Notes: generated by a model not told the origin, from the letters alone. 64,000 bases of DNA from Streptomyces sp. C10-9-1 (GCF_024497955.1 NZ_JANHKP010000002.1:310001-374000), one strand, 5' to 3'; positions 45,944 to 55,741 are shown, numbered from the stretch's first letter. Numbers and translations are program-made.

Positions 45944-46852
45944 GTGGCCGTGACCGAGGGAACCGTTCGCTTCCGTGGGCACCGGACCTGGTACCGATGC
46001 GTGGGCCTGCCCGGCTCCGGCGGGAGGATCCCGCTGCTCGTGATCAACGGCGGTCCGGGCTGCCCGCACGACTACCTTCAGGACCTCGCCGGGCTGGCGG
46101 ACGAGCACGGCCGCCCGGTCGTCTTCTACGACCAGCTCGGCAGCGGCCGGTCCGACCACCCGGACGACCCGGCGCTCTGGGTCATGGGGACCTTCGTCGA
46201 CGAGGTCACCGCGGTGCGGGAGGCGCTCGGGCTCGACCGGGTGCACGTGCTCGGTCACTCCTGGGGCAGCCAGGTGGCGCTCGCCTACGCGCTCGGGCAG
46301 CCTCCCGGACTGGCCGGTCTCGTCCTCGCCGGTCCGCTGGCGAGCGCACCCGACTACCAGGCCGAGGCGCGGCGGCTCAAGGAGTCGCTTCCCGCCGAGG
46401 TGCAGGAGGTCATCGACCGGCACGAGGCGGACGGCACCACCGGGGACCCCGAGTACCAGGAGGCCACCCTGGAGTTCTACCGGCGCTGGCTCTGCCGGCT
46501 GGAGCCCTGGCCCGAGCACGTCGTGCGCTCCTTCACGCAGTGGAACGAGGTCCTGTACGAGGCCATGTGGGGCGCCGAGTGGAACATCACCGGCAACCTC
46601 AGGGACTGGGACGTCACCTCCCGCCTCGGTGAGCTGGACCTGCCGGTGCTCGTCACCTCGGGACGCCACGACGCGACGACTCCTGCCATGGTCGGCCGGA
46701 TCGCCGAGCGCATCCGCGGCGCCGAGTGGGTGGTCTTCGAGGAGAGCGCCCATCTGCCCTCGGTCGAGGAGCCGGACCGCTACCGGCGGGTCCTGGAGGA
46801 GTTCCTGTCCAGGGCGGACGCCGCCGAAGGGGCGGGGCGCGGGCGGATCTGA
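45944..46852 (+). CDS. Proline-iminopeptidase-type alpha/beta hydrolase (S33)
   Basis: A 302-residue S33 peptidase-like hydrolase. GTG 45944 is chosen because GGGAGG lies 7-12 nt upstream; GTG 45950 is an alternative. Motifs are LLVINGGPGCPHDYLQDLAGLADEHGRPVVFYDQLGSGRSD (the GGPG oxyanion hole), VLGHSWGSQVALAYAL (nucleophile Ser, ~residue 105), LVTSGRHDATTP (Asp) and EESAHLPSVEEP (His). Such enzymes remove N-terminal residues from short peptides or hydrolyse amides. It has no signal peptide, so it is cytoplasmic. Confidence 0.9.
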   Translation: MAVTEGTVRFRGHRTWYRCVGLPGSGGRIPLLVINGGPGCPHDYLQDLAGLADEHGRPVVFYDQLGSGRSDHPDDPALWVMGTFVDEVTAVREALGLDRVHVLGHSWGSQVALAYALGQPPGLAGLVLAGPLASAPDYQAEARRLKESLPAEVQEVIDRHEADGTTGDPEYQEATLEFYRRWLCRLEPWPEHVVRSFTQWNEVLYEAMWGAEWNITGNLRDWDVTSRLGELDLPVLVTSGRHDATTPAMVGRIAERIRGAEWVVFEESAHLPSVEEPDRYRRVLEEFLSRADAAEGAGRGRI

Positions 46853-47011
46853 GGGAGCCGGTACGGGGCGTCGCCGCGTCCCGGCGACGGCGGACGCGCC
46901 CGCGCGGCCGACGGGCGAGCGGGCGCCGGGGCGGCTCACCCCCGCCGTGCCGCCGGAGGCCGCGGGGAACGGCCCCGGCCCGTTCCCCCGGGGTGTGCCG
47001 GGGAAAGCCGG

Positions 47012-47051
47012 GGGCGAGCGCCTGCTGGCCGCGGTTCGCAGGCGCTCGCCC
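47012..47051. terminator. Hairpin terminator between convergent genes
   Basis: GGGCGAGCGCCTGC pairs exactly with its complement around a 12-nt loop. It lies between the ends of the peptidase and ABC permease genes, nearer the permease. Confidence 0.8.
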
Positions 47052-47081
47052 GTGTCCCGGGCCGCCCCGGCCCGGGACGGC

Positions 47082-48710
47082 TCATCCCGCCAGGTCCCGC
47101 CTGCGCAGCCGTACCAGTCCGGCCGCCGTGAGCGCCGCCGCCAGCACGGTCAGCACCCACACGGGCGTCCAGTCCATCGGCGTGCCGGGCAGCCTCGGCA
47201 GGTGGGCGAACGGGGAGAGGTCCAGCACCGGCTGCGGCAGGTCGAGCGCCGGGCCGATCCACCCCAGGGCCAGGACCAGCCCGGCGACCCCCCAGGCGGC
47301 GGAGGCCGCCTGGGGCGACACCCCGTAGAGCAGCACGGCGAGGCCGCCGACCGCGAGGACGGCGGGGAGCTGCACCAGGCAGGCCCCCAGGACGGCCCCG
47401 CCGTCCTTCCCGTGCCCGAGCCAGAGCCCGCCCGCTGCCAGGAGCAGGATCAGCGCGGAGCCGCCGAAGGCGATCACCAGGTGACCGGCCGCCCAGCGCA
47501 TCCGGCCGAGTGCGGCGGCGAGCATCGGCTCGGCCCGCTGGGAGGACTCCTCGCCGTGCAGCCGCAGCACCGAGCCCGTCACGTACAACCCGGCCACCAG
47601 CCCGAACAGGCCGCACATGGCGGAGAGGAAGGCCTCGGTCAGCCGGGCCTGGCCGCCCATCCGCTCGAAGATCGCGCGGGCCTGCTCGTTGTCGCCGACG
47701 AGCTCCGCGGCCCCGTCCACCATGCCGCCGAAGACGACGCCCGCCGCGAGGAAGCCGACCGACCAGCCCAGCAGCGACCCGCGCTGGAGGCGCCAGGCGA
47801 GTCCGCCCGCGCCCCCGATCCGCCCGTTCGCGGGGCCGGGGCGGGAGGCCAGGAAGCTCATGCCGACGTCCCGCCGGGCGGTCAGCGTGTAGGCGGCGGC
47901 CACCAGGAGCGCCGTGACGGCGGCGAAGACCGCCAGCACCCACCAGCGCTCTCCCCCGGTGCCGAAGGCGCGCACGTTCTCCGTCCAGCCCAGCGGTGAG
48001 AGCCAGGTGGCCGCGGCACCCCCGCCGGCCTCCCCCGCGTCGCCCGCGGCCCGCAGTACGAAGGCCGCGCCGAGCGCACCGGCCGTGGCGCCCTTGGCGA
48101 GGCGGGCGCTCTCGGTGACCTGGGCGGCGACGGCGGCCAGGGCGGCGAAGACCGCACCCGCCCCGGCGACGGCCCCGCCGAGGGCGAGCGCCCCGGCGAG
48201 GCCCTGGCCGGCGAGGGCCGCCGTGACGACCAGCCCGAGCAGCGCGTTGCCGAGCAGGGCGGTCGCGAGCGCGGCCGTGAGCGGTGCGCGGCGCCCCAGC
48301 ATGCCGGAGGAGAGCATCTCCTGACGCCCCGTCTCCTCCTCCTCGCGGGTGTGCCGCACCACCACGACCAGGCTCATCGAGGCGGCCAGGACCGCGGCGA
48401 AGACACCGAAGCGCCAGGCGGCCAGCGCGCCGACGGTGTCCCCGAAGACGGGTCCGACCAGGGAGCGCATCGAGCTGTTGGCGTTCATCGCGGCGGCGAT
48501 GTCGGCCCGTTCGGCCGCCGTGGGGTAGAGGCCCTCCAGTGCACCGGTCCCGCCGGTGACCATGGCGCCGACGACCAGCATCCAGACGGGCAGCATCACC
48601 CGGTCGCGCCGCAGTGCGAGCCGGACCAGTGTGCCGGTCCCGGCGTACGGGCGGTGGCCCCTCGGGGGCGCGGCGGAGGGGGCCGCGGTCACGGAGGCGG
48701 CGGGGGTCAT
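47082..48710 (-). CDS. ABC exporter permease
   Basis: A 542-residue permease with about twelve membrane helices in two halves, from ATG 48710 ([20 protein letters not shown]). The first half contains [27 protein letters not shown], the second [26 protein letters not shown]; the large periplasmic loops resemble the multi-antibiotic exporter permeases of actinobacteria (MmrB-like/TetAB(46)-like). It overlaps the ATPase gene by 4 nt (ATGA), so the two form a coupled pair. The substrate is unknown. Confidence 0.88.
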   Translation of the reverse strand: MTPAASVTAAPSAAPPRGHRPYAGTGTLVRLALRRDRVMLPVWMLVVGAMVTGGTGALEGLYPTAAERADIAAAMNANSSMRSLVGPVFGDTVGALAAWRFGVFAAVLAASMSLVVVVRHTREEEETGRQEMLSSGMLGRRAPLTAALATALLGNALLGLVVTAALAGQGLAGALALGGAVAGAGAVFAALAAVAAQVTESARLAKGATAGALGAAFVLRAAGDAGEAGGGAAATWLSPLGWTENVRAFGTGGERWWVLAVFAAVTALLVAAAYTLTARRDVGMSFLASRPGPANGRIGGAGGLAWRLQRGSLLGWSVGFLAAGVVFGGMVDGAAELVGDNEQARAIFERMGGQARLTEAFLSAMCGLFGLVAGLYVTGSVLRLHGEESSQRAEPMLAAALGRMRWAAGHLVIAFGGSALILLLAAGGLWLGHGKDGGAVLGACLVQLPAVLAVGGLAVLLYGVSPQAASAAWGVAGLVLALGWIGPALDLPQPVLDLSPFAHLPRLPGTPMDWTPVWVLTVLAAALTAAGLVRLRRRDLAG

Positions 48711-49615
48711 CGGGATGCCCCCTCGTCCGCGCCGGCCGGGGCGTAGTGGCGCAGGAACAGCTCTTCCAGGGTGGGCGGGGTGCTGGTCAGGGAGCGGACG
48801 CCGGAGCCGGTGAGGGAGCGCAGGACGGCGTCGATCTTGTCGGTGTCGACCTGGAGGCTCACCCGGTGGCCCTGCACCCGGAGGTCGTGCACTCCGGGGA
48901 GCTGCGCCAGCCCGTTCGGTGGGGCGGCGAGTTCGGCCGTGACGCTGGTGCGGGTGAGGTGGCGCAGCTCCGCGAGGGTCCCCGTCTCCACCGTCCGGCC
49001 CTGGCGGATGATGCTGACGCGGTCGCAGAGGCTCTCCACCTCGCTCAGGATGTGCGAGGAGAGCAGCACGGTCCGGCCCCGTTCGCGCTCCCCGGCCACG
49101 CAGCTGCGGAAGACGCCTTCCATCAGCGGGTCCAGGCCGGAGGTGGGCTCGTCGAGGATCAGCAGGTCGGCGTCCGAGGCGAAGGCGGCCACCAGGGCGA
49201 CCTTCTGGCGGTTGCCCTTGGAGTAGCTGCGGCCCTTCTTGGTGGGGTCGAGCTCGAAGCGCTCGACCAGCTCGGCCCGGCGGGCCGGGTCGAGTCCGCC
49301 CCGCAGCCGCCCGAAGAGGTCGATGACCTCCCCGCCGGACAGGTTGCGCCACAGCGTGACGTCGCCGGGTACGTAGGCGATCCGGCGGTGCAGCTCCACC
49401 GCGTCGTGCCAGGGGTCGCCGCCGAGGACCCGGACGCTGCCCGCGTCGGCGCGCAGCAGGCCCAGGAGGACCCGGATGGTGGTCGATTTGCCCGACCCGT
49501 TGGGGCCGAGGAACCCGTGGACCTCGCCGGGTGCGACATCGAGGTCCAGGCCGTCCAGGGCGTGGGTCCGCCCGAACGACTTGTGCAGCCCGGAGACCGT
49601 GATTGCCTTCGTCAT
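48707..49615 (-). CDS. ABC exporter ATPase
   Basis: A 302-residue ATPase of the DrrA/CcmA type. Walker A is [17 protein letters not shown] (~residue 36), the signature is [16 protein letters not shown] (a variant of LSGGQ common in this family), Walker B is [17 protein letters not shown], and the H-loop is LLSSHIL. A C-terminal accessory domain follows. It is translationally coupled to the permease, and its divergent neighbour is a GbsR-type repressor with a palindromic operator between them. Confidence 0.93.
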   Translation of the reverse strand: MTKAITVSGLHKSFGRTHALDGLDLDVAPGEVHGFLGPNGSGKSTTIRVLLGLLRADAGSVRVLGGDPWHDAVELHRRIAYVPGDVTLWRNLSGGEVIDLFGRLRGGLDPARRAELVERFELDPTKKGRSYSKGNRQKVALVAAFASDADLLILDEPTSGLDPLMEGVFRSCVAGERERGRTVLLSSHILSEVESLCDRVSIIRQGRTVETGTLAELRHLTRTSVTAELAAPPNGLAQLPGVHDLRVQGHRVSLQVDTDKIDAVLRSLTGSGVRSLTSTPPTLEELFLRHYAPAGADEGASR

Positions 49616-49633
49616 GGCTCTGAACGTACGCTC

Positions 49634-49653
49634 ACTTCACAACTTTGTGAAGT
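49634..49653. promoter_or_regulatory. 20-bp inverted repeat, candidate operator of the ABC/GbsR divergon
   Basis: ACTTCACAACTTTGTGAAGT has 9-bp perfect arms (ACTTCACAA/TTGTGAAGT) around a 2-bp centre. It lies 18 nt before the ATPase start and 67 nt before the regulator start, in the only AT-rich segment of the divergent region. This is the expected form of a dimeric MarR/GbsR binding site. Confidence 0.7.
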
Positions 49654-49719
49654 TAAGGAAGCGTATGAAACGCGTATAGACTCGGGCCCGAACGGCCGGA
49701 CGAAGGAGACGATGAGCCG

Positions 49720-50286
49720 ATGAACGGCAACGGGGACGCGGAAGCCGACGAGGCCCTGTCGCGCTTCGTGGAGCGCTTCGCCTCGGAGCTGACCGAGGCC
49801 GGGATGCAGCGCATGGCCGCGCGGGTGTTCGCCGCCCTCTTCGCCTCGGAGACGGCCTCGATGACCTCCGCGGAACTCGCCGGGCAGCTGAGGATCAGCC
49901 CCGCCGCCGTGTCCGGAGCCGTCCGCTACCTGTCCCAGGTCAACATGGTCGGACGCGAGCGCGAGCCCGGCTCCCGCCGCGACCGCTACGTCCTGCACAA
50001 CGAGCTCTGGTACGAGGCGATCGCCCACCGCGACGAGGTTCTCGTCCGCTGGAGGAAGATCCTGAGCGACGGCGCCGAGACCCTGGGGCCGGACTCCGCG
50101 GCGGGGGCCCGCGCGGCCGAGACCGCCGAGTTCTTCGAGTTCGTCCGGCACGAGCTGCGCGCCATGCTGGTGCGCTGGCGCGAGCACAAGGCCCGGGGCG
50201 GCGACGCGTCCCGGGGCGGGGCGGAGTCCGGAGCCGACTCCGGAGCCGGCTCCGGAGTGGACTCCGCCGCTAGTGCCCCGCGCTGA
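49720..50286 (+). CDS. GbsR/MarR-type repressor
   Basis: A 188-residue regulator; ATG 49720 has GAAGGAG upstream. The winged helix-turn-helix spans residues ~20-100 (MAARVFAALFASETASMTSAELAGQLRISPAAVSGAVRYLSQVNMVGREREPGSRRDRYVL), typical of the GbsR-like proteins that sit beside ABC exporters. The tail is a Ser/Gly/Asp-rich repeat (GADSGAGSGVDSAASA) of low complexity. It probably represses the divergent exporter through the palindrome at 49634. Its 3' end overlaps the convergent membrane-protein gene by 17 bp. Confidence 0.9.
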   Translation: MNGNGDAEADEALSRFVERFASELTEAGMQRMAARVFAALFASETASMTSAELAGQLRISPAAVSGAVRYLSQVNMVGREREPGSRRDRYVLHNELWYEAIAHRDEVLVRWRKILSDGAETLGPDSAAGARAAETAEFFEFVRHELRAMLVRWREHKARGGDASRGGAESGADSGAGSGVDSAASAPR

Positions 50287-52246
50287 TCCGCGCCCCCGCG
50301 AGCAGTCCGGTCAGTAGTTCCCGGGCCTCCGGGTCCCCGTGGCGCAGCTCCTCGTAGGGGTGCGCGGGCCAGTAGGCGCGGCCCTCGATCCACGCCACGG
50401 CCGTCCGCACGCCGCCGTCCTGCCGGAGCCTCAGCTCCAGTGTCCCGACCGGCTCCACCGGCGGTCTGCCCTGTGCGGGCGTGCCGGAGACGGGGAAGAG
50501 CAGGGCGAGCACGGCCTCGGGCGGGTCGCCCGCACCGTCCGCCGGATCGCCGGTCCCGGCGGGCGGCCGGGCAGGGAAGAGGACCAGTACCGGTGCGCCC
50601 TGGCCGGGGGAGTGCACCAGCGCGTACCGCCGCTCCCCGGGGACGCCGGAACGCGCCGTGAGCGCGAGCCGCCGGGCGGCGGGCACGCCCCAGGTGAGGG
50701 CCCGGTACCCCGAGTACAGCGCGTAGAGCGCCCCGGAGGCGGCCACCAGGACGGCCATCGGCGAGACCTCGGCGGAGGTGCCCAGCACCACCGAGGCCCC
50801 GCAGGCGAGCCCCGCGCCCAGGAGCACCTGGGGCAGCTGCGACAGGCTCCGCAGCGTCCGCACCCGCCACCAGGCCACCCGGCGCACGTCGGCCTCCGCC
50901 CGGCCCCGGCCCTCCGCCGGCGGGCTCGGGGCCTGGCGCCGGGCCTCGGCCGCGAAGGCCGCGTACCCGGTGCCCGGCGCCGGGCCCTCCGAGGGCTCCG
51001 CGCGCCCGACCGGGGCTGGCCCGGCCCCGCCCGCGTCCCGGTCCGCGCCGGGGCGCGGCGCCCGCACGCGGGCGACGACGCGGCGCGCCACGCCCCCGGC
51101 CACGCCCAGCAGCAGCAGGGCGAGCCCGGTCATCCCCGTCGCGTCGGTGGCGGCGGCGCCGGGCCTGTCGGCCCCCGGCGCGTACAGCTCGCCCTTCCAG
51201 GGGCCGCTCGACACCGCGTAGCCGACGTCCCAGTCGGCGAGCAGCGGGTCCCGGTCGGCGTCGCAGGAGAAGCCCCCGGTACGGGCCGTGCCGTCGAAGG
51301 GGTCCGTCCAGGCCACCCGGCAGCGGCCGTCCGGCTGCTCCTGCACCACGGTCAGCTCGACCTGCGGGTCGTCCGGAGTCCCCGACCAGGCGAGGGCGAG
51401 CCCCGTGCACACGGCGCCGGCCAGCAGGACCCAGCGGAACAGCCCCCGGCGCCGGGCCCTCGGGCGCCCCGGCAGGTCCCCGCCGGACTCGGGGGCGCCG
51501 TCCCCGGAGCCGGGTCCGTCGGGCACGCCGGAGGCAGGCCCGGAAGCGGGCATGGCGGACAGCCCCTGGCTCTCCGCCATGCGTACCAGGCTGCGCCGCT
51601 GCCGCTCCCCGCGCACGGGCTTCGCCCAGATCAGCGCGTCATGGCCGGGCGGCGCGAGCACCCCACCGCGCAGCGGGTCGCCGCACCACCGCAGGACGCC
51701 CGCCGGGCCGGGGTCGGCCAGGTGGTAGCGCTGCCGGATGGCGACCACCCGCAGCGGCAGCAACCCCCCGGTCGCGGGGTCGCGCAGGATCGCCGCGGCC
51801 GCGTGCAGTCCGCTGGGCGCCGAACGCGCTTCGCGGACCTGCCACGGGCCGGCGGCGAGGGCGGCGGCCATTCGGCGCCCCACCAGGAGGGAGCCGATCC
51901 CGATGCCGGTCGACGTCACACACAGGACGAAGGCGAGGAAGACCACCCGCTCCGCGATTCCGCCCGCCATGGCCAGGGCCACCCCGAGCGCCCCCAGGCC
52001 CGGCCCGGCGAGCAGCAGGTGCCGGGCCCGTCGGCGGTAGGCGTGCAGTGCGGCGGCGGTGCGCGGATCGTCGGCGGCGCGGGGGAGGGGCGGGGAGCCC
52101 GGCGCGGACGCGGCACCCGGGGCGACCGCCGCACCACGGGCGGCGGACGCAGGCGGGGCGTCCGGGGCGGGTGCGGACGGTTCCGCCGCGGTGTGGTCCG
52201 CCGGTGTCCCGCCCTCGCCCGTGTCGAACGGCTCGCGCTCGCCCAT
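50270..52246 (-). CDS. Large membrane protein of unknown function
   Basis: A 658-residue protein from ATG 52246 (MGEREPFDTGEGG; purine-rich GGGGTGGGG upstream). After a disordered Pro/Ala-rich head, two helices occur around residues 75-120 (HLLLAGPGLGALGVALAMAGG and VVFLAFVLCVTSTGIGIGSL), then a soluble stretch. A helix (RWVLLAGAVCTGLALAW) precedes a ~100-residue domain with CRVAWTDPFDGT and GGFSCDADRDP, and more helices follow. The last ~120 residues are soluble. I do not recognise a family; the pattern resembles streptomycete proteins called only hypothetical. It overlaps the GbsR gene tail-to-tail by 17 bp. Confidence 0.75.
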   Translation of the reverse strand: MGEREPFDTGEGGTPADHTAAEPSAPAPDAPPASAARGAAVAPGAASAPGSPPLPRAADDPRTAAALHAYRRRARHLLLAGPGLGALGVALAMAGGIAERVVFLAFVLCVTSTGIGIGSLLVGRRMAAALAAGPWQVREARSAPSGLHAAAAILRDPATGGLLPLRVVAIRQRYHLADPGPAGVLRWCGDPLRGGVLAPPGHDALIWAKPVRGERQRRSLVRMAESQGLSAMPASGPASGVPDGPGSGDGAPESGGDLPGRPRARRRGLFRWVLLAGAVCTGLALAWSGTPDDPQVELTVVQEQPDGRCRVAWTDPFDGTARTGGFSCDADRDPLLADWDVGYAVSSGPWKGELYAPGADRPGAAATDATGMTGLALLLLGVAGGVARRVVARVRAPRPGADRDAGGAGPAPVGRAEPSEGPAPGTGYAAFAAEARRQAPSPPAEGRGRAEADVRRVAWWRVRTLRSLSQLPQVLLGAGLACGASVVLGTSAEVSPMAVLVAASGALYALYSGYRALTWGVPAARRLALTARSGVPGERRYALVHSPGQGAPVLVLFPARPPAGTGDPADGAGDPPEAVLALLFPVSGTPAQGRPPVEPVGTLELRLRQDGGVRTAVAWIEGRAYWPAHPYEELRHGDPEARELLTGLLAGARISAGH

Positions 52247-52325
52247 GCCCCACCCCTGTCCCTGTGCTCTCACCGCGGAACCCTAGGACACGGCCCCGTG
52301 CCCCCGCCGGGCAGCCCCGTGCAGG

Positions 52326-53123
52326 TCAGACCGGGGGCAGCGTCAGCCCCCAGGCGCCCGGCCGGAGCGTCCAGGTGCGGGTGCGGACGGGGCCGGTGAC
52401 ATGGGCGTCGGCCCGGTAGCGGAAGTCCGGCCCCGAGACGGTGACGGTGAGGGCCTCGGCGCGGACCGGCTCGGGCAGCGCGGGACGCCGCACCACGACC
52501 CGCGCCCGGCCCGCGGCGCCCGCCTGGACGCTCACGGCCTCCACCGGCTGGTCCAGATCGGCGAGGAGCACCCCGTCGGCCTCGACGCGCAGCCGCTGGG
52601 GGCGGGGTGCCGCCGGGGGCGGTGCCGGGCGGGTGAGCGTGAGCACCAGGGAGCGGGCCGCCCGCAGCACCGGGCTCCCGGGCCGCGGCGCCGGGCCGAG
52701 GGCGGGGATCGTCAGCCCGCCGAGGACCACGCCGTCCGATTCGTCCACGAGCAGGTCCAGCCGCCGCACCGCGCCGTCCAGGACCGTGCGCGCCGCACCC
52801 ACCGCCCCGGCGGGCACGCCCAGGGAGTGCGCGAGGTGCACCGAGGGGCCGACGGGGACGACGGCCAGGGCCCCGTCGCCCAGCCAGCGGTCGCGGTGGA
52901 GGAGGGAGACGGCGCGCAGCAGCGCCCGGTCGTCGCCGACCACCACCGGCCGCCGGGAGCCCCGCCGGGCCAGGGCGCGGGCGAACTCCTCCGGGCTCTC
53001 CGGAAGGCAGATTTTCGCCTCGGAGCCACCGCACAGGACATCCTTCGCGATCCGTACGGACTCGCCGTCGATTCGGCGGGCGACCGGGTCGATGACCACC
53101 AGCAGCTGGTCGTGAGCCGACAC
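52326..53123 (-). CDS. Diacylglycerol-kinase-like protein
   Basis: A 265-residue protein from GTG 53123, preceded by GGAAGGACCGAG. It resembles the lipid-kinase/DgkB fold: LLVVIDPVARRIDGESVRIAKDVL, RRPVVVGDDRALLRAVSLLHRDRWL (in true kinases this is GGDGT), VVPVGPSVHLAHSLGVP and a C-terminal barrel. The canonical GGDGT reads VGDDRAL, so ATP binding may be altered or lost. It is divergent from purA with ~150 bp between starts; this conserved neighbour is common in streptomycetes. Confidence 0.75.
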   Translation of the reverse strand: MSAHDQLLVVIDPVARRIDGESVRIAKDVLCGGSEAKICLPESPEEFARALARRGSRRPVVVGDDRALLRAVSLLHRDRWLGDGALAVVPVGPSVHLAHSLGVPAGAVGAARTVLDGAVRRLDLLVDESDGVVLGGLTIPALGPAPRPGSPVLRAARSLVLTLTRPAPPPAAPRPQRLRVEADGVLLADLDQPVEAVSVQAGAAGRARVVVRRPALPEPVRAEALTVTVSGPDFRYRADAHVTGPVRTRTWTLRPGAWGLTLPPV

Positions 53124-53157
53124 CTCGGTCCTTCCTCGGGTAGCATCTTTGTGCAAG

Positions 53158-53185
53158 AGCCCCTTGCGCTATTGCGCCAGGGGCT
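53158..53185 (+). promoter_or_regulatory. Hairpin in the purA leader
   Basis: AGCCCCTTGCGC and a 12-nt arm with one mismatch form a stem around a TATT loop, about 90 nt before purA. A TAGCAT -10 box lies at 53141-53146, so a transcript starting near 53153 would carry this hairpin at its extreme 5' end. It could stabilise the mRNA or act as an attenuator; no known purine riboswitch core is seen. Confidence 0.5.
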
Positions 53186-53276
53186 TCGTCTATTCCGGGG
53201 CAACCGGTCCGAAGACTCAGGCACGGCTCAGGCCCCCTGACCTTGGTCTTGCCCCGCCCGGAAGGGGTGTACGCCT

Positions 53277-54560
53277 GTGCCCGCACTTGTGCTGCTCGGT
53301 GCTCAGTGGGGTGACGAGGGCAAGGGAAAGGCCACCGACCTGCTCGGTGGATCCGTCGACTATGTGGTGCGCTACCAGGGTGGTAACAACGCAGGCCACA
53401 CGGTCGTCGTCGGTGACCAGAAGTATGCGCTGCACCTCCTCCCTTCCGGAATCCTCTCGCCCGGTTGCACGCCGGTCATCGGCAACGGTGTCGTGGTGGA
53501 CCCGGCCGTCCTGCTCTCCGAGCTGAGCGGGCTGAACGACCGCGGTGTCGACACGTCCAAGCTGCTGGTCAGCGGCAACGCCCACCTGATCACGCCGTAC
53601 AACGTCACCGTGGACAAGGTGACGGAACGGTTCCTTGGGAAGCGCAAGATCGGCACCACCGGACGCGGCATCGGCCCGACGTACGCGGACAAGATCAACC
53701 GCACCGGCATCCGCGTCCAGGACCTCTACGACGAGTCGATCCTCCAGCAGAAGGTCGAGGCGGCCCTCGACACCAAGAACCAGCTGCTGACCAAGGTCTT
53801 CAACCGGCGCGCCATCGAAGCCGACCGGATCGTCGAGGAGATGCTCCAGTACGCGGAGCAGATCAGGCCCTACGTCGCCGACACCACGCTGATCCTGAAC
53901 AACGCCGTGGACGAGGGCAAGGTCGTCCTCTTCGAGGGCGGCCAGGGCACGCTGCTCGACGTCGACCACGGCACGTACCCCTTCGTCACCTCGTCCAACC
54001 CGACCGCGGGCGGCGCCTGCACCGGTGCGGGCGTCGGCCCGACGAAGATCAGCCGGGTCATCGGCATCCTCAAGGCGTACACCACCCGCGTCGGCGCCGG
54101 TCCCTTCCCGACCGAGCTCTTCGACGAGGACGGCGAGGCGCTGCGCCGCATCGGCGGCGAGCGCGGTGTGACCACCGGCCGCGACCGCCGCTGCGGCTGG
54201 TTCGACGCGGTCATCGCCCGCTACGCGACCCGGGTCAACGGCCTGACGGACTTCTTCCTCACCAAGCTGGACGTGCTCACCGGCTGGGAGCAGATCCCGG
54301 TCTGCGTCGCCTACGAGATCGACGGCAAGCGCGTCGAGGAGCTGCCCTACTCGCAGACCGACTTCCACCACGCGAAGCCGATCTACGAGACCCTGCCGGG
54401 CTGGTCCGAGGACATCACCAAGGCCAAGACCTTCTCCGACCTGCCGAAGAACGCGCAGGCGTACGTGAAGGCGCTGGAGGAGATGTCGGGAGCCCCGATC
54501 TCCGCGATCGGTGTGGGCCCCGGCCGCACCGAGACGATCGAGATCAACTCCTTCCTGTAG
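53277..54560 (+). CDS. purA: Adenylosuccinate synthetase
   Basis: A 427-residue GTP-dependent enzyme making adenylosuccinate from IMP and aspartate, the first committed AMP step. GTG 53277 gives the usual start: [19 protein letters not shown] (P-loop, ~residues 5-23). Other blocks are [57 protein letters not shown] and [12 protein letters not shown]. Length is normal. It is monocistronic with a leader hairpin and a perfect 21-bp terminator. Confidence 0.97.
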   Translation: MPALVLLGAQWGDEGKGKATDLLGGSVDYVVRYQGGNNAGHTVVVGDQKYALHLLPSGILSPGCTPVIGNGVVVDPAVLLSELSGLNDRGVDTSKLLVSGNAHLITPYNVTVDKVTERFLGKRKIGTTGRGIGPTYADKINRTGIRVQDLYDESILQQKVEAALDTKNQLLTKVFNRRAIEADRIVEEMLQYAEQIRPYVADTTLILNNAVDEGKVVLFEGGQGTLLDVDHGTYPFVTSSNPTAGGACTGAGVGPTKISRVIGILKAYTTRVGAGPFPTELFDEDGEALRRIGGERGVTTGRDRRCGWFDAVIARYATRVNGLTDFFLTKLDVLTGWEQIPVCVAYEIDGKRVEELPYSQTDFHHAKPIYETLPGWSEDITKAKTFSDLPKNAQAYVKALEEMSGAPISAIGVGPGRTETIEINSFL

Positions 54561-54581
54561 GACCCCGGCCGCTCGACCGGT

Positions 54582-54627
54582 GCGAAGGCCGGCTCCGGGG
54601 ACGACGGTCCCCGGAGCCGGCCTTCGC
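54582..54627 (+). terminator. Hairpin terminator after purA
   Basis: A perfect 21-bp stem beginning GCGAAGGCCGGCTCCGGGGA closes a 4-nt GACG loop, 21 nt after the stop. Confidence 0.92.
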
Positions 54628-54684
54628 CATGGGTGCGTGTGCGTGCGCGGCTAGGCTGTCCCGGCGGGAAGGGGGCGGTCGGGA

Positions 54685-55539
54685 GTGAGCGCGAGGAAGC
54701 CGCCGACGGAGCGCAGGCGGCGGCTGGGCACGGAACTGCGGCGGATGCGGGAGCGGGCGGGGTTGTCCGTCAACGAGGCCGCGGTCCTGCACGGCACCGA
54801 CCGTACGACCGTCAGCAACACGGAGTCCGCCCGTTCGGGCGTCAGCCCCGACCGGGTGCGCCACTGGGCCGCCAACTACGCGTGCCCGGAACCGCGTTAC
54901 GTCGACGGCCTGGTGGCCATGGCGAGGGAGCGGGTCGGCGGGCAGTGGTGGGACGACTACCGGGACGTGCTTCCGTCCTCGCTGCTCGACATCGCGGAAC
55001 TGGAGCACCACGCCGTCGCGTTCAGGCTGGCCCTGATGATGCACATGCCCGGGCTCCTTCAGCACCCCGACTACACCAGAGCCGTCTACGACATGGCGGT
55101 GCCCGCCCTGTCCGAGGAGACGCGTGAGCGGCTCGTCGAGTTCCGGCAGGCGCGGGCGGCGGTCCTGGAGCGGCACTCCAAGCCTCGGTGCACCTTCCTG
55201 ATCCACGAGGCCGCCCTGCGCATGCGGTTCGGCGGCAGAGCCGTGGTGCTCGCGCAGTTCCGCCACCTGTCGGAGCAGGCGGAGCGTCCCAACGTGGCGA
55301 TCCGGGTCGTCCCCTTCGCGGCGGGCGGTTTCCCCAATCCCGGTGCCGCCGCCTTCTACGCGCACGGCCCGGTCGCCGACCTGGACACGGTGCAGTTGGA
55401 TGTACCGACGGGTGTGACGTTCCTGCACGCGCCCGGTTCCCTGGAGAACTACCGTGAGGTGCTGGACCGTATGGAGCAGTGCGCGCTGGGCCCGCGTGAA
55501 TCCCTGGACTTCATCGGCACGGTGGCGAAGGCGGTATGA
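54685..55539 (+). CDS. WhiJ-like XRE regulator with DUF5753
   Basis: A 284-residue protein from GTG 54685. The N-terminal helix-turn-helix (residues ~14-75) is RRLGTELRRMRERAGLSVNEAAVLHGTDRTTVSNTESARSGVSPDRVRHW. The rest is DUF5753, with FRLALMMHMPGLLQHPDYTRAVYDM and RPNVAIRVVPFAAGGFPNPGAAAFYAHGPVADLDTVQLD. Such proteins pair with small DUF397 proteins, as here 4 nt downstream. WhiJ and its paralogues act in streptomycete development, many as toxin-antitoxin-like or repressor pairs; the targets here are unknown. Confidence 0.9.
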   Translation: MSARKPPTERRRRLGTELRRMRERAGLSVNEAAVLHGTDRTTVSNTESARSGVSPDRVRHWAANYACPEPRYVDGLVAMARERVGGQWWDDYRDVLPSSLLDIAELEHHAVAFRLALMMHMPGLLQHPDYTRAVYDMAVPALSEETRERLVEFRQARAAVLERHSKPRCTFLIHEAALRMRFGGRAVVLAQFRHLSEQAERPNVAIRVVPFAAGGFPNPGAAAFYAHGPVADLDTVQLDVPTGVTFLHAPGSLENYREVLDRMEQCALGPRESLDFIGTVAKAV

Positions 55540-55543
55540 GGGC

Positions 55544-55741
55544 GTGACGTCGGTGGACACTCCGTGGCGCAAGTCGTCATTCTCCACGGACACCGGAAAC
55601 TGCATCGAAGTCGCGACGCGGGACGGTGTCGTCCTGCTCCGTGAGAGCGACAGGCCGGACGTCGTGGTGGAGACCACCCCCGCCAAACTGCGGGCGTTCC
55701 TCGCGGGTGCCAAGGCGGGGGAGTTCGACGACCTGGCGTGA
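55544..55741 (+). CDS. DUF397 family small protein
   Basis: A 65-residue protein from GTG 55544. The family signature is complete: VDTPWRKSSFSTDTGNCIEVA, VLLRESDRPD and LRAFLAGAKAGEFDDLA. It starts 4 nt after the WhiJ-like gene stop, so they are cotranscribed. DUF397 proteins bind their partner regulator and modulate it. Confidence 0.92.
   Translation: MTSVDTPWRKSSFSTDTGNCIEVATRDGVVLLRESDRPDVVVETTPAKLRAFLAGAKAGEFDDLA

Noticed and set aside
53158..53185. tRNA or small RNA gene near purA
   Set aside because: Only one stem-loop is present; no cloverleaf and no CCA-type acceptor can be built.
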